In this document: positions 8,599 through 18,269 of the stretch, piece by piece
How the letters are laid out: each line of letters opens with the position of its first letter
Numbering within the stretch: the stretch's first letter is position 1
Assembly: GCA_002427735.1 (NCBI GenBank)
Contig: DIYP01000007.1
Coordinates: 277,219-341,218, forward strand
Direction: 5' to 3'
Source: Flavobacteriales bacterium UBA6051
GTDB lineage: Bacteria > Bacteroidota > Bacteroidia > Flavobacteriales_D > Crocinitomicaceae
Length of the DNA: 64,000 bases
Program-made: the position numbers and the translations under genes
Notes under the pieces: generated by a model
Databases searched by the model: none
What the model saw: the letters and a program-made list of their open reading frames with translations, nothing else
What the model was told of the DNA's origin: nothing

Positions 8599-9152
8599 GT
8601 ATAAACGAAGGCAGGTGGGAAGTTCTTCATTGTAAACTTAATGGAGACATCCTTGTAACGTGATTCAAGTAGTTTTTTTGCCTGAAGAGAGTACTGAAAT
8701 TGTTTGTAAACTCCTGTTTCCTTGAGGCAGTCATAGGCTTCATCAACCACTGCATGCCGCAACTTTTCGGGAAATACAGTTAGTGGGAGGGAAGAGATGA
8801 CTACGTCGACTTGCTTTTTTTCGTCTTCCCCAAGGTAGTTCTTAATCTTTTCAGCAGAATCATGAATGATTTGAACCCTTGGATCGGACATACGCGTATT
8901 TAAGGCTTCATAGAAATTATCATTCAATTCAAATACCAGCAACTTAGAGTTACTCCCCATTTTTTCCAGAATTAAATCTGTAAAAACTCCAGTTCCAGGA
9001 CCAAGCTCAACGATAATCTTAGCTTTGGAAAAGTCAATATTCTCCAACATCTTATAACCTAAGTACTTCGTACTCGGACTAACCGCGCCAACTACACGTT
9101 TTTCTTTAATAAACTCTTTAAGAAACTTTTGTTTAGGTTTTTTCGGCGGCAT
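8583..9152 (-). CDS. Small SAM-dependent methyltransferase (PmtA / rRNA dimethylase-like)
   Basis: A 189-residue class I methyltransferase. Motif I is IIVELGPGTGVFT near residues 46-58, the acidic end of strand 2 is LLVFELND, and an SSLPL motif replaces the NPPY/NLPY of rRNA adenine dimethylases. This layout, with the N-terminal FLKEFIKEKRVVGAVSPST, resembles phospholipid N-methyltransferases of the PmtA type, but many relatives are uncharacterised. It is highly basic at the N-terminus. It lies 4 bases after the dihydroorotase-like gene and overlaps rluE. Lipid or RNA as substrate cannot be decided from sequence. Confidence 0.75.
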   Translation of the reverse strand: MPPKKPKQKFLKEFIKEKRVVGAVSPSTKYLGYKMLENIDFSKAKIIVELGPGTGVFTDLILEKMGSNSKLLVFELNDNFYEALNTRMSDPRVQIIHDSAEKIKNYLGEDEKKQVDVVISSLPLTVFPEKLRHAVVDEAYDCLKETGVYKQFQYSLQAKKLLESRYKDVSIKFTMKNFPPAFVYTCLKK

Positions 9153-9156
9153 TTGG

Positions 9157-10416
9157 TTATTCTTTGAGTGCTAATTTACCCAAATTCATCACACCGACGA
9201 CACGTCCTTTTAGTTCTTTATCCACAAGCGGAGTGTTAGATACAAGTGAACAAATAATGTCTTTTGAAAAGGTCCATGTATCGTTTGGCGTAAAAATAGT
9301 TAGGTCGGCTGGTTGGTTTTCTTCGATCTTAGCTTCAGGAATACCGAGGAGCTTTCTTGATTCAGTCGTTAAAGCTCTTACTACAGCATCTAAATTAAAC
9401 TCTTCTGTACTTCTTAATGAAGAAAAGACCGTTTGGAGGTTGATAGAACCAAATTCTGCAACATCGAATTCGACATCTTTCTCTTCTTTGTCATTTGGAC
9501 GATGGTCAGAAACAATACAATCAATCGTTCCATCGATTAATCCTTCCCAAAGTGCTTTTCTATCTTCTTCAAAACGGAGTACAGGCAGTACTTTATAGTC
9601 ACTGTCAAATCCGAGTACGGCCTCTTCGTTGTACACAAGGTTGGCAACGTGAACATCTGAAGTCACATTAAGTCCATTGGATTTAGCTTTTCGAATGAGT
9701 TCAACGCTTTCTTTTGTAGAAATTCCGGTTAAATGCAATTTTCCACCTGTATATTCAGCTAATCGAATGTTTCGTTCTATTTCAATAATCTCTCCGATGG
9801 ATGCATCGGCTTTGAGTCCTGTTTTAGTCGAGGCCATTCCTTCATTTACAATTCCATGACCAGAGATTGATTGGTCTCTTGAAAATGCAGCGATAGTTCC
9901 GTCAAAGTTCTTAGCATAAAGAAGTGCTCGGTAAAGCACGCCTGAACTAACTGGATTTAAATCGTCCGAAAAAAGATGAACACCATACTGGCTCATGTCG
10001 TACATTTCAGATAAATTCTCACCTTTCATTCCGACGGAGATAGTTCCTATCGGATGGATTGAAGTAATATGATTTACTGCCTTTTGTTGAACATATTGTA
10101 TTTGGCTTTTTCCATCAATTACGGGCCTGGTTCCTGGAACAACTGCAACATGTGTAAATCCTCCAGAAGCTGCTGCATTCAAGCCAGTTTCAATCGTTTC
10201 TTTGTGCTCCATACCAGGATCGCAAAAATCAGCCTTTAGATCTACCCATCCGAGAGAGACGTGTAAATCATCTCCGGTAATCAATTGTGCTTCAGAATCA
10301 TCCAGGGAAGGTGCAATTTGACTAATTGTTCCATGCTCTACTAAAATATCCATCGTTTTACCATGATGAGCAGAGTCATGGTTGACAATTTTGACACTTT
10401 TCAGCAAAAATTTCAT
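9157..10416 (-). CDS. Dihydroorotase-like protein with altered metal site
   Basis: A 419-residue member of the type I dihydroorotase group of the amidohydrolase superfamily. Overall blocks are conserved (GWVDLKADFCDPG, GGFTHVAVVPGTRPVID, TIDCIVSDHRPND). The metal-binding DxHxH, normally followed by the substrate-binding Arg, reads D59-L-K61-A-D63-F-C65, so both His and the Arg are lost. From memory, similar degenerate forms occur widely in Flavobacteriia and are annotated dihydroorotase. It may be a catalytically dead partner, as in some type I DHOase/ATCase systems, or have a new activity. It lies in the same orientation as the BatA-like gene (13-base gap) and the methyltransferase (4-base gap). 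Confidence 0.8.
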   Translation of the reverse strand: MKFLLKSVKIVNHDSAHHGKTMDILVEHGTISQIAPSLDDSEAQLITGDDLHVSLGWVDLKADFCDPGMEHKETIETGLNAAASGGFTHVAVVPGTRPVIDGKSQIQYVQQKAVNHITSIHPIGTISVGMKGENLSEMYDMSQYGVHLFSDDLNPVSSGVLYRALLYAKNFDGTIAAFSRDQSISGHGIVNEGMASTKTGLKADASIGEIIEIERNIRLAEYTGGKLHLTGISTKESVELIRKAKSNGLNVTSDVHVANLVYNEEAVLGFDSDYKVLPVLRFEEDRKALWEGLIDGTIDCIVSDHRPNDKEEKDVEFDVAEFGSINLQTVFSSLRSTEEFNLDAVVRALTTESRKLLGIPEAKIEENQPADLTIFTPNDTWTFSKDIICSLVSNTPLVDKELKGRVVGVMNLGKLALKE

Positions 10417-10429
10417 TCTACCAGTGATT

Positions 10430-12475
10430 TTATTTTAAAAGGCGAACAAGCAACATTTCGACCATCACAAAAATAAGTGTTAAAACAATACAAATCTTCC
10501 AATAACTGAACGGTTTGTCAATATCTATTGTGGATAACGCCGAGGCTGTTCCTATCTGATTGAAGGTTATTTCTTTTGCGCCATTTGCTGTAAAGCCATT
10601 ACGAATTTCTTCTTCAGAAAAACTATCAAGAATAGATTCTTGTCTGTTGAAGTTAAGACTGATTCCACCGATAATCTTGTCTGTTTTAATATCGAAATTG
10701 CCTGCCCTTAACTGCTGGAAATCACTCAACATATTTAGAGATAGGTAATTGACACTAGCTGTTGCTGATATCTGAGGGATGAAATCAAACTCCTCATTGG
10801 CAATATGAATAGGAGTATCATTTCCAATAATAGCATAAACTGGATATCGAGTTTGATTGCCGATGATTACGAAGTCGGGTTGTGTACGTTGACTTAATTC
10901 TCCCATGCGTAGAAGAAGAGTAGAGAAAAGTGCATTCTTCGAGAAGTTTCCAAAGTCTTCATGCAAGGAACTATAGAACATAAAAGCTGTACCATTTGTT
11001 TTACTGGAAGAAAATAATGGAAGTCCATTTTGCAGTTCAATGAGGTTAGCATTCATAGAATTACCTCCTGAAGCAGCTCTAAAGGTTTTAGAAACACTTG
11101 GTAAGTTTAGTTGCTTCGTTTCATTTTCGAAGACCCCCATAAAGAATGGATCATCATAGTTTAGAGTACTGAGTCGATTGCCTGACGTTACTGCATTTTG
11201 CATCCTTGCAAGTTGGACTTTCTGCAATAAGTAATTCCAATCATTCTGATTCGGAGATTTTCCAGGAAACAGCGCAATACTTCCTCCAGTTTCGGTGAAT
11301 TCTATAAGGTAATTGGCAACTCCCTGAGATAGTGCATTGGCGCCATTTACAATAATGAGGTCTTTCCCTTCAAAATCATCTTTTGTCACGCTTGTAACGG
11401 CACTTATTTCATTCAAATAAAAATCATCCAGATTGTAAACTGTTTCGATGTTTTTCACAGCATCTTCACCATCAAGTGTAAGTATGGAAACATTTTCAGC
11501 GACTTCATAAGATAGGTAGAAAGCGTCATCAAAAAGTACATGATTGTCCATTACTTTTACGCTTCCTGATTTTATGCCTGTTGACTTGTCCGTATAACTC
11601 ACCTTTGTCGTTGTCAACTCATTGGATGGAAGATTAACAAAAAGCGTTTTTTTATAATCTGCTATTTCGATGATGACTTCCACATTTTCAAGATTGTCTT
11701 TCCCTGAATTGTAGATGTCAATATTCAATTCGTTCTGAGCGTTCAGTTTATGAACAGGAGCACTGAACCATAAAGAATCGATGTAAATGTTTGAATTTAC
11801 TTCAGGGCTTAACTGTATAGGGAAAAAGGAAATATTCTCCGTGTTTAATTGTTGACTCCTAAAACCATTTGAACGCTGAAAATCAGAGAGAAAAACGTAT
11901 TGAATGCTGGTCTCTTTGCGCAATATGTCTTCATTGTCAAGACGTTCAAGCTGCCACTTTAAGATTTCATCAGCACTTCTTGTAATAGGAGATAATTGAA
12001 TCTTGTCCAGTTTTTCGTATGCCTCGATTTTTGTCAGCAATCGTTCTTCGCTGCCGGACATATCATTGGTTCCTATTAAAAAACGCGTATCTAAAGGCGC
12101 TTTTTCAATAATTTCTCTGGCATTTTCTCGTGCCTGAGATAACAATTCGCCTTCTACACCGCGGGCTTGCATGGAAAAGGAGTTATCCACATAGAAAACA
12201 ATAACACTCTCTTTCGCCTGATTTGAAGTGCCGGAATCTGGGAAATAAGGTTGAGCAAAGGCGAGGACTAAAAAAGTGAATGCCAATAACCTTGATATAA
12301 GTATTAAAATATGTTTCAATCGCTGTGTTGACTTTGTTTTTTCATCAACTTGGCGAATGAAATTCAGGCTGGAAAAATAGAGTGTTTTGTACCGTTTAAA
12401 GTTGAATAAGTGAATGACAATGGGAATAAGCAGAATGGCAAAGGCCCAAAGAAATCCAGGGTACAAAAAATTCAT
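10430..12475 (-). CDS. BatA/VWA-domain inner-membrane protein
   Basis: A 681-residue membrane protein. It opens with the BatA N-terminal signature (FLYPGFLWAFAILLIPIVIHLF, first membrane helix), has a second helix around residues 55-75, then a von Willebrand A domain whose MIDAS motif D97-N-S99-F-S101 is intact. A final membrane helix lies near the C-terminus (WKICIVLTLIFVMVEMLL). Such proteins sit in the inner membrane with a periplasmic VWA domain; in the Bat operon they are linked to aerotolerance and MoxR chaperones, but no MoxR or other Bat gene is next to it here. Precise role unknown. Confidence 0.8.
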   Translation of the reverse strand: MNFLYPGFLWAFAILLIPIVIHLFNFKRYKTLYFSSLNFIRQVDEKTKSTQRLKHILILISRLLAFTFLVLAFAQPYFPDSGTSNQAKESVIVFYVDNSFSMQARGVEGELLSQARENAREIIEKAPLDTRFLIGTNDMSGSEERLLTKIEAYEKLDKIQLSPITRSADEILKWQLERLDNEDILRKETSIQYVFLSDFQRSNGFRSQQLNTENISFFPIQLSPEVNSNIYIDSLWFSAPVHKLNAQNELNIDIYNSGKDNLENVEVIIEIADYKKTLFVNLPSNELTTTKVSYTDKSTGIKSGSVKVMDNHVLFDDAFYLSYEVAENVSILTLDGEDAVKNIETVYNLDDFYLNEISAVTSVTKDDFEGKDLIIVNGANALSQGVANYLIEFTETGGSIALFPGKSPNQNDWNYLLQKVQLARMQNAVTSGNRLSTLNYDDPFFMGVFENETKQLNLPSVSKTFRAASGGNSMNANLIELQNGLPLFSSSKTNGTAFMFYSSLHEDFGNFSKNALFSTLLLRMGELSQRTQPDFVIIGNQTRYPVYAIIGNDTPIHIANEEFDFIPQISATASVNYLSLNMLSDFQQLRAGNFDIKTDKIIGGISLNFNRQESILDSFSEEEIRNGFTANGAKEITFNQIGTASALSTIDIDKPFSYWKICIVLTLIFVMVEMLLVRLLK

Positions 12476-12512
12476 AACTCAAAGATAAATTTAATTATGA
12501 ATTTTTGAAGAC

Positions 12513-13118
12513 TCACAAGTCTTGTCGATATCTCTGAATCATATCAGATCTGGATTCAGCGGGGGCGTCTGATTTCATTTGATCTTTCAGTATTTGGCCC
12601 ATTGAAGGAAAGTCACTCGCATTTATATGACTCTCTGGAGCCCAAAGCTTAGATCGCATAAAGGCTTTCGCACAATGCATGAATACTTCTTCAACTTGAA
12701 TAACAATGCAAGACTTTGGAAGGAACTTCTCATTTTTAAAAAGTTGGATATGCTCTGGAGATACCGAGATATAGGCTTTACCATTCAATCGAAGCGTTTC
12801 GTCCAATCCAGGAATGAGAAAGAGTAGTCCAATAGTGCCTGTTTCAACAATGTTTGTGAGGCTATCGACGCGATTATTGCCCTTAAAGTCTGGCAGTATG
12901 ATCGTTTTGTCGTTCAACACTTTCGCGAACCCAGGATCACCGCCTCTTGGAGAAGCATCCATTTTAGCTTCTTTGCTGGTAGTAGAGACAACTGCAAATG
13001 GTGACAACTCTATGAATCGTCGACTATGCTTTTCCAATTGATTCAATTGCTTTTTGACTGCTCTTTCACTCGGTGTACCGTAGAGGTGTCTTAGATCTTC
13101 TACACTTTCAATCTTCAT
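12513..13118 (-). CDS. PPOX-class flavin-dependent protein (MSMEG_1061-like)
   Basis: A 201-residue split-barrel protein of the pyridoxamine 5'-phosphate oxidase-like superfamily. Blocks such as SPFAVVSTTSKEAKMDASPRGG, IILPDFKGNNRVDS and TIGLLFLIPGLDETLRLNGKAYI match the FMN-binding subgroup often named MSMEG_1061 family. It is not PdxH: the PLP-site residues of that enzyme are not apparent. A cytosolic reductase or oxidase using FMN or F420-like cofactors is likely; the substrate is unknown. The gaps of 37 bases to the BatA-like gene and 72 bases to the TIGR02757 gene allow a shared transcript. Confidence 0.8.
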   Translation of the reverse strand: MKIESVEDLRHLYGTPSERAVKKQLNQLEKHSRRFIELSPFAVVSTTSKEAKMDASPRGGDPGFAKVLNDKTIILPDFKGNNRVDSLTNIVETGTIGLLFLIPGLDETLRLNGKAYISVSPEHIQLFKNEKFLPKSCIVIQVEEVFMHCAKAFMRSKLWAPESHINASDFPSMGQILKDQMKSDAPAESRSDMIQRYRQDL

Positions 13119-13190
13119 AAGCCAATTCTTTCATTAATCCTTGGTAAGGTAAGCATAGTTAGCGATTCATTGCTCAAAATTAACAGGCTT

Positions 13191-13943
13191 TCACTTTTGC
13201 TCGAAAGCACCAATCCCAAAGAGCGCGAAGTCATATTTAGCAGGGTCGATTGGATCAAAACTTCTCAGGGTAGTCATGATTTCATCCAAGGCTTTTCCAT
13301 CATTTTGTTTACGCTTGAGAAGTCCGAGTTCCCTTGATACATTGGCTGTATGAACGTCTAACGGAATGGAAAGCTCTGAAGGAGAGATGCTATTCCAAAT
13401 GCCGAAGTCAACACCACATTTGTCGTTTCTCACCATCCAACGCAAAAACATATTCAACCGTTTTGCTGCAGAATTTTTGGTTGGATTCGAAATATGTTTT
13501 TCCGACCGTTGTTCATGTACTGTCTCAAAAAAAGCCTCTCGGAAGTTGACAATGCGTCCCGCGGCACCGAAAAGATCCGGATGAACAGTAAAAGCCTGCT
13601 CCAGCCCGCCATTTTGGTAGAGTGCATTCAAACTTCTAAAGAAGAAGTCGAGGTCAACAGCGTTAAATGTTCGGTGTACGAATTGCAGTTTGCTGTTTGA
13701 AGAATAATTCAAGATGAATTCATGGGGGTGTTCACCCATTATGTTGAGCAGTTTTTCTCCGCTTGCGATGATCATACTCCGCTTACCCCAAGCAATCATT
13801 GATACAAGAAAGGCTACTATTTCAATATCTTCTTTTTTAGAAAACCGATGAGGAAGCTGGATAGGGTCAGATTCAATAAATCGGGTATTGTTGTATTGAA
13901 TTGCCTTAAAATCAAGGTATTCTTTTAGTTCTTCAGGACTCAT
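13191..13943 (-). CDS. TIGR02757 family protein (DUF2400)
   Basis: A 250-residue cytosolic protein of the conserved family TIGR02757, seen mainly in Bacteroidota and Spirochaetes. Typical blocks are DPIQLPHRFSKKEDIEIVAFLVSMIAWGKR, the late FLRWMVRNDKCGVDFGIW and PLDVHTANVSRELGLLKRKQND. The combination of a helical fold and LDVHT recalls the HhH-GPD DNA glycosylase fold, but catalytic residues of that group are not evident, so function remains unknown. It sits 24 bases behind lolD. Confidence 0.85.
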   Translation of the reverse strand: MSPEELKEYLDFKAIQYNNTRFIESDPIQLPHRFSKKEDIEIVAFLVSMIAWGKRSMIIASGEKLLNIMGEHPHEFILNYSSNSKLQFVHRTFNAVDLDFFFRSLNALYQNGGLEQAFTVHPDLFGAAGRIVNFREAFFETVHEQRSEKHISNPTKNSAAKRLNMFLRWMVRNDKCGVDFGIWNSISPSELSIPLDVHTANVSRELGLLKRKQNDGKALDEIMTTLRSFDPIDPAKYDFALFGIGAFEQK

Positions 13944-13967
13944 TTTTTATTGATTGAGGGGAGAGGA

Positions 13968-14618
13968 CTAAAGAATTAATCCGTCAGACATGACTAGCTT
14001 TCGATCAGTCATATTTGCCAACTCTTCGTTGTGCGTAACAATCACAAAGGTCTGATTAAACTCATCGCGCAGGTTAAAAAAGAGCTGATGAAGTTCTGTA
14101 GAATTCTTACTATCGAGGTTTCCAGAAGGTTCGTCCGCAAAAACAACCTTCGGTTTGTTGATGAGCGACCGTGCTACAGCAATTCGTTGTTGTTCACCAC
14201 CTGATAGTTCATTGGGTTTGTGCGTTGATCGGTCGGAAAGACCCAAAATCTCAAGTAAACGAGAAGCATCTTTTTTTGCATCTGAAATCGAAGTGCCACG
14301 GATGAGAGCTGGAATGATAATGTTTTCAATCGCGGTGAATTCAGGAAGTAACTGGTGAAATTGAAAAATAAATCCAACTTCTGTGTTTCTAAAAGCTGCT
14401 AGTTTTCGTTCTGAGAGAGCAAAAGGATTAACACCATCTAGCGTTAATTCTCCACTATCAGGTCTGTTAAGTGTGCCGAGAATTTGCAAGAGTGTAGTTT
14501 TTCCTGCTCCAGAAGAACCGACGATCGAAACAACCTCTCCATGTTTTACTTCGAGGTCAATCCCTTTTAAAATTTTAAGGTCACCAAATGACTTTTGTAT
14601 CCCTTTGGTAATGAGCAT
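13968..14618 (-). CDS. lolD: LolD-type ABC transporter ATP-binding protein
   Basis: A 216-residue ABC ATPase of the LolD/MacB group. Walker A GSSGAGKTT lies near residues 34-42, the signature LSGGEQQRIAVARS near 139-152, and Walker B VVFADEPSGNLDS follows directly. LolD powers release of lipoproteins from the inner membrane through LolC/E. No LolC/E partner is in the window, so assignment to lipoprotein export rather than another MacB-like exporter is family inference. Its ATG overlaps the ribBA stop codon by one base, implying translational coupling. Confidence 0.85.
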   Translation of the reverse strand: MLITKGIQKSFGDLKILKGIDLEVKHGEVVSIVGSSGAGKTTLLQILGTLNRPDSGELTLDGVNPFALSERKLAAFRNTEVGFIFQFHQLLPEFTAIENIIIPALIRGTSISDAKKDASRLLEILGLSDRSTHKPNELSGGEQQRIAVARSLINKPKVVFADEPSGNLDSKNSTELHQLFFNLRDEFNQTFVIVTHNEELANMTDRKLVMSDGLIL

Positions 14619-15832
14619 TATTTGTTCAATTTCAAAGAGTGTCCCATCTTATCACGTTTTGTTTTAAGATAGAGTTCGTTGTGCTTATTGCTTTCAATTT
14701 CAAGCGCAACGTTTTCCACGATCTCCAGTCCATAACCAATCAAGCCAGTACGTTTTTTGGGGTTATTCGACATCAAACGAAGCTTTGTAACACCCAAGTC
14801 TCGAATGATTTGAGCGCCAATTCCATAATCGCGTTCATCTCCTTTGAATCCAAGCTTAAGATTTGCCTCAAGGGTATCGTATCCTTCTTCCTGAAGTTTG
14901 TATGCTTTTAGTTTATTTGTCAAACCAATTCCGCGCCCTTCCTGATTCATGTAAACAATGATTCCTTTTCCTTCCTCCTCAATCATTTCCATAGCCTTGG
15001 CGAGTTGAGGGCCACAATCACATCGACAAGAACCAAAAATGTCGCCTGTCATACAAGAAGAATGAACGCGCAATAGAACAGGTTCGTCCTTTTCCCATTC
15101 TCCCTTCACCAAAGCAAGGTGTTCTTCTCCTGTTGTCTTGTTTTTGTATAGGTGCAGGTCGAAATCACCCATGGTCGTTGGTAATTGAACATCGATAACA
15201 CGCTCAATCAGCGATTCCGTTTTAATTCTATATTTAATCAGATCTTCAATTGAGACAAGCTTGAGGTCAAATCGCTTCGCAATCTCAACGAGCTGCGGTA
15301 AACGAGCCATGGAACCATCTTCATTTAAGATTTCTACAATTACACCAGCTGGTTCAAATCCAGCAAGTCTTGCCAAATCAATTGCAGCTTCTGTATGTCC
15401 TGCTCTTCTCAGTACACCGCCTTTCTTCGCGCGCAACGGGAAAATATGCCCTGGCTTTCCGAGTTCTTCTGGCCGAATTGTCGGGTCAATTAGAGCCTTA
15501 ATGGTCTTTGCTCTATCTGCAGCGCTTATCCCAGTGGTACATCCATGTCCGATTAAATCAACGGAAACAGTAAAAGGAGTTTCGTACGCAGCAGAGTTCG
15601 ATTGAACCATTAAATCTAAACCAAGCATATCGCAATGGTCTTCCACAAGAGGTGCGCAAACAAGTCCACGACCATGTGTAACCATGAAGTTGATGATTTC
15701 CGGTGTGATATTTCTCGCTGCCGTTAAGAAGTCTCCTTCATTCTCTCTATTTTCATCATCAACGACTATAACAACGCGCCCTTGTTTTATATCTTCTATT
15801 GCTTCTTCAATAGTGTTCAATTCAAACTCCAT
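14618..15832 (-). CDS. ribBA: RibBA: DHBP synthase / GTP cyclohydrolase II
   Basis: A 404-residue bifunctional enzyme starting both branches of riboflavin synthesis. The N-terminal half (about 1-200) is 3,4-dihydroxy-2-butanone-4-phosphate synthase, with VVVDDENRENEGDF and HTEAAIDLARLAG. The C-terminal half is GTP cyclohydrolase II, with the zinc cysteines in HSSCMTGDIFGSCRCDCG and the active-site QEGRGIGL. Both domains look intact. No FMN riboswitch is recognisable in the short upstream gap (15833-15928). Followed without spacing by lolD. Confidence 0.96.
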   Translation of the reverse strand: MEFELNTIEEAIEDIKQGRVVIVVDDENRENEGDFLTAARNITPEIINFMVTHGRGLVCAPLVEDHCDMLGLDLMVQSNSAAYETPFTVSVDLIGHGCTTGISAADRAKTIKALIDPTIRPEELGKPGHIFPLRAKKGGVLRRAGHTEAAIDLARLAGFEPAGVIVEILNEDGSMARLPQLVEIAKRFDLKLVSIEDLIKYRIKTESLIERVIDVQLPTTMGDFDLHLYKNKTTGEEHLALVKGEWEKDEPVLLRVHSSCMTGDIFGSCRCDCGPQLAKAMEMIEEEGKGIIVYMNQEGRGIGLTNKLKAYKLQEEGYDTLEANLKLGFKGDERDYGIGAQIIRDLGVTKLRLMSNNPKKRTGLIGYGLEIVENVALEIESNKHNELYLKTKRDKMGHSLKLNK

Positions 15833-15928
15833 CTATCTCCTTACTTAATTTCTACAAAATTACTCGAAATAAATCACTTATTTGAGGTTTTACATAAAAA
15901 CATGAATCGCTTGAAAGCAAAGAAAATA

Positions 15929-17110
15929 CTAGCTTTTCATTAATCTTTGAAGTTCAAGAACCGATTGTTCCCAGCTATAATGATCACGCACAAAATTGGC
16001 ACCGGCTGATGCTATTTTTTCCGCAAGCTCATCATCTTCACGGAGTTCACGAATAACTTCAATGATCTCCTGTGCTGTACTGCCGACCATAATTTCTTTA
16101 CCATGTGTAGCGCGAATGGCATTATTAGCAAGTGGAGTTGTTACGCACGGAGTTTTCATAGCCATTGCTTCCAATAATTTGTTTTGCATGCCCGTTCCAA
16201 TCATCATTGGCGCTAAAAAAATGCGACCTTTTGCGTACGATGTACGGATGTCGTCAACCCACCCCGTAAGCGTAACGGAATTATTCTTTTTAGTCAGGTT
16301 GACAATAGAGGAATGTGGAGACGATCCAGAAACCAATAATGTGCTATTTTGAAATGCTGGTATTATATTTTCAACAATGTAGTGTACAGCCTCTATATTC
16401 GGTGGGTAACTCATGTTTCCTACAAATACAAAGTCAAAGGTGCGATCTTGCCCAATATCTTCAAAAAAAGAACTTGCAATCCCATTAGGGATCGTGGCAA
16501 TTTCCTTGCTGTCAGGATGTTGAATAAGTTGTCGGTCCTGCTCACTGATAATTACTTTATGTTCGAAGTAGTCGAAGATATGCTGTTCATATCGCGTTAG
16601 TCTTTTGCCTTCAGACCTGAAAATCCATTTTTTATACCAAGGCTGGTGATGAACGCGGCGCTTGATTCCTGCACTCAATGCATCCATATAATCAATGGTT
16701 TTAGGAATACTATGCTTATTTTTTACGTATTCTGTTGTTCGCAACAATTGACAATAGATATGATCAAAATGATTGTCTGAAATCAATTGATTAATCTGGC
16801 GTTGAGCTTTCCAACTGTAAAAATATCCAGTTTGAAGAGGGCGTTGGCTAACAAATGACCGTATTAAATGGAACGCCTTACTGAAGAATGTCAATCGACA
16901 AATAACAACCGCTTTGCAGAATTGATCTACCTCCGCAAATTGCGTTTTTGTAATCTCTTTATCTGTTAAGGCAACGAGTGTTACATCATAATACTTCTGA
17001 AGTTCACGCAGTTGATAATAAGCCCTCAATTTATCTCCTTTTTCCAGAGGAAACGGAAATCGTGATACGATCATGAGAAGCTGATCTCTATGTTCTTCTG
17101 ATGAATTCAA
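15929..17110 (-). CDS. GT4-family glycosyltransferase
   Basis: A 393-residue GT-B glycosyltransferase. The N-terminal domain begins LLMIVSRFPFPLEKGDKLRAYYQL, where the glycine-bearing loop binds substrate. The C-terminal nucleotide-sugar domain shows FVGNMSYPPNIEAV, GWVDDIR and the acidic PMMIGTGMQNKLLEAMAMKTPCVTT. The start used is a TTG at 17110, which keeps the usual ~10 residues before strand 1; an ATG at 17074 would cut into that strand. It overlaps the preceding glycosyltransferase gene by 23 bases. Probably assembles a surface polysaccharide or LPS; sugar unknown. Confidence 0.85.
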   Translation of the reverse strand: MNSSEEHRDQLLMIVSRFPFPLEKGDKLRAYYQLRELQKYYDVTLVALTDKEITKTQFAEVDQFCKAVVICRLTFFSKAFHLIRSFVSQRPLQTGYFYSWKAQRQINQLISDNHFDHIYCQLLRTTEYVKNKHSIPKTIDYMDALSAGIKRRVHHQPWYKKWIFRSEGKRLTRYEQHIFDYFEHKVIISEQDRQLIQHPDSKEIATIPNGIASSFFEDIGQDRTFDFVFVGNMSYPPNIEAVHYIVENIIPAFQNSTLLVSGSSPHSSIVNLTKKNNSVTLTGWVDDIRTSYAKGRIFLAPMMIGTGMQNKLLEAMAMKTPCVTTPLANNAIRATHGKEIMVGSTAQEIIEVIRELREDDELAEKIASAGANFVRDHYSWEQSVLELQRLMKS

Positions 17111-18269
17111 TAATCTGTTGACTTACGGTCTCAATATTATGATTTTTTCGAATATAATCGCGTGCATTATTTCCGATTTCTTTTCTCAAACTAACATCAC
17201 TGTAGAGGCGCAGACAATTTGCAACGATTTCCTCATCACTATCAGCGACTAAGAGACAATTGGAACTCATATAGTCAATCCCTTTTGCTCCAATGGTTGT
17301 TGTCACGCACGGCATTCCCAGTGCCATTGCCTCCAGTAGCTTGATTCGAATACCAGATCCTGACAGGATAGGGGAGACTAAAATTCCATGATCCACAGAA
17401 AACTGGCGAATGTCATGAACAAAACCATGAACAAAAATACCTTTATCCGCATCCGTCGAATAGCCTTCATCAGCCCCCTTTCCTGCGATGTGCAGTTTTG
17501 CTAGAGGAGCCTCTTTTTGAATATATGGCAATAGTTGAATCAGTCGATCTACGGCTTCAATATTGGGCTGCCAGTTCATCGCTCCCAAATGGTAAAAGCT
17601 ATTCGCAGAATAATCATTCTGGAAATCATCAATAGGAATTGTTACAGGAATAACGATAGATGGTGTATCAATCCCCATTTCTCTAAATTTCTTAGCATCA
17701 TCCGAAGAGATAGATATGAGTCCATCAACCTCTTTTAGCACATCTAACTCATAAGTTTCCAGATCATTTGCCAGTTTCTTTAGATAAGCTCTCCGGGCAA
17801 TATTCTTAGATGTTTGAGAAAGGTATTTCCAAATCTCATGCTCAACGTTGTGTGTTCTTACAAACACCTTCCCTTTAAACAAAGCTTTGATAGAAGTCAC
17901 ATACGGCGTTACAAACAAGCTTTCAAGGATAACCGCAGAATATGTTTCCATTTCTAATTGACGATGAATCAACGATTCCATCTCTTTTGAATAAAATCGC
18001 TCTACATTGTATGCGCCTTTTTTGAACAAATGGGCAAAGGCCTCTTTTGCGTGAACTTCTGTATCAATGAAAACACCTTCTGGTTGAATTTTTTCGGCAA
18101 GTTCATTCGGGTAGTTGCCAGCTTCGTAGGGATGTTTTGAGGTATGAATGAATAAATGTTTAACCTCTATTTTTTTTTCAAGTAAACAGGAAAGAAAGTT
18201 GTCCATAGCTACACAACCTCCGTCTATTTTGGGGTAGATTGGTTTCAGTGTGATGTAGAGAACCTTCAC
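17088..18269 (-). CDS. GT4-family glycosyltransferase
   Basis: A 393-residue GT-B enzyme paralogous to its neighbour. It begins MKVLYITLKPIYPKIDGGCVAM, a classical GT4 N-terminus, and carries the C-terminal blocks LGAMNWQPNIEAV, HGFVHDIR and PILSGSGIRIKLLEAMALGMPCVTT. The start codon is GTG, overlapping the stop of the LptF/G-type permease gene as GTGA (4 bases). The tandem pair with an LPS-export permease suggests a role in lipopolysaccharide or related glycolipid synthesis. Confidence 0.86.
   Translation of the reverse strand: MKVLYITLKPIYPKIDGGCVAMDNFLSCLLEKKIEVKHLFIHTSKHPYEAGNYPNELAEKIQPEGVFIDTEVHAKEAFAHLFKKGAYNVERFYSKEMESLIHRQLEMETYSAVILESLFVTPYVTSIKALFKGKVFVRTHNVEHEIWKYLSQTSKNIARRAYLKKLANDLETYELDVLKEVDGLISISSDDAKKFREMGIDTPSIVIPVTIPIDDFQNDYSANSFYHLGAMNWQPNIEAVDRLIQLLPYIQKEAPLAKLHIAGKGADEGYSTDADKGIFVHGFVHDIRQFSVDHGILVSPILSGSGIRIKLLEAMALGMPCVTTTIGAKGIDYMSSNCLLVADSDEEIVANCLRLYSDVSLRKEIGNNARDYIRKNHNIETVSQQIIEFIRRT

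Noticed and set aside
15833..15928. FMN riboswitch upstream of ribBA
   Set aside because: The gap is only 96 bases and none of the conserved RFN-element boxes can be recognised.
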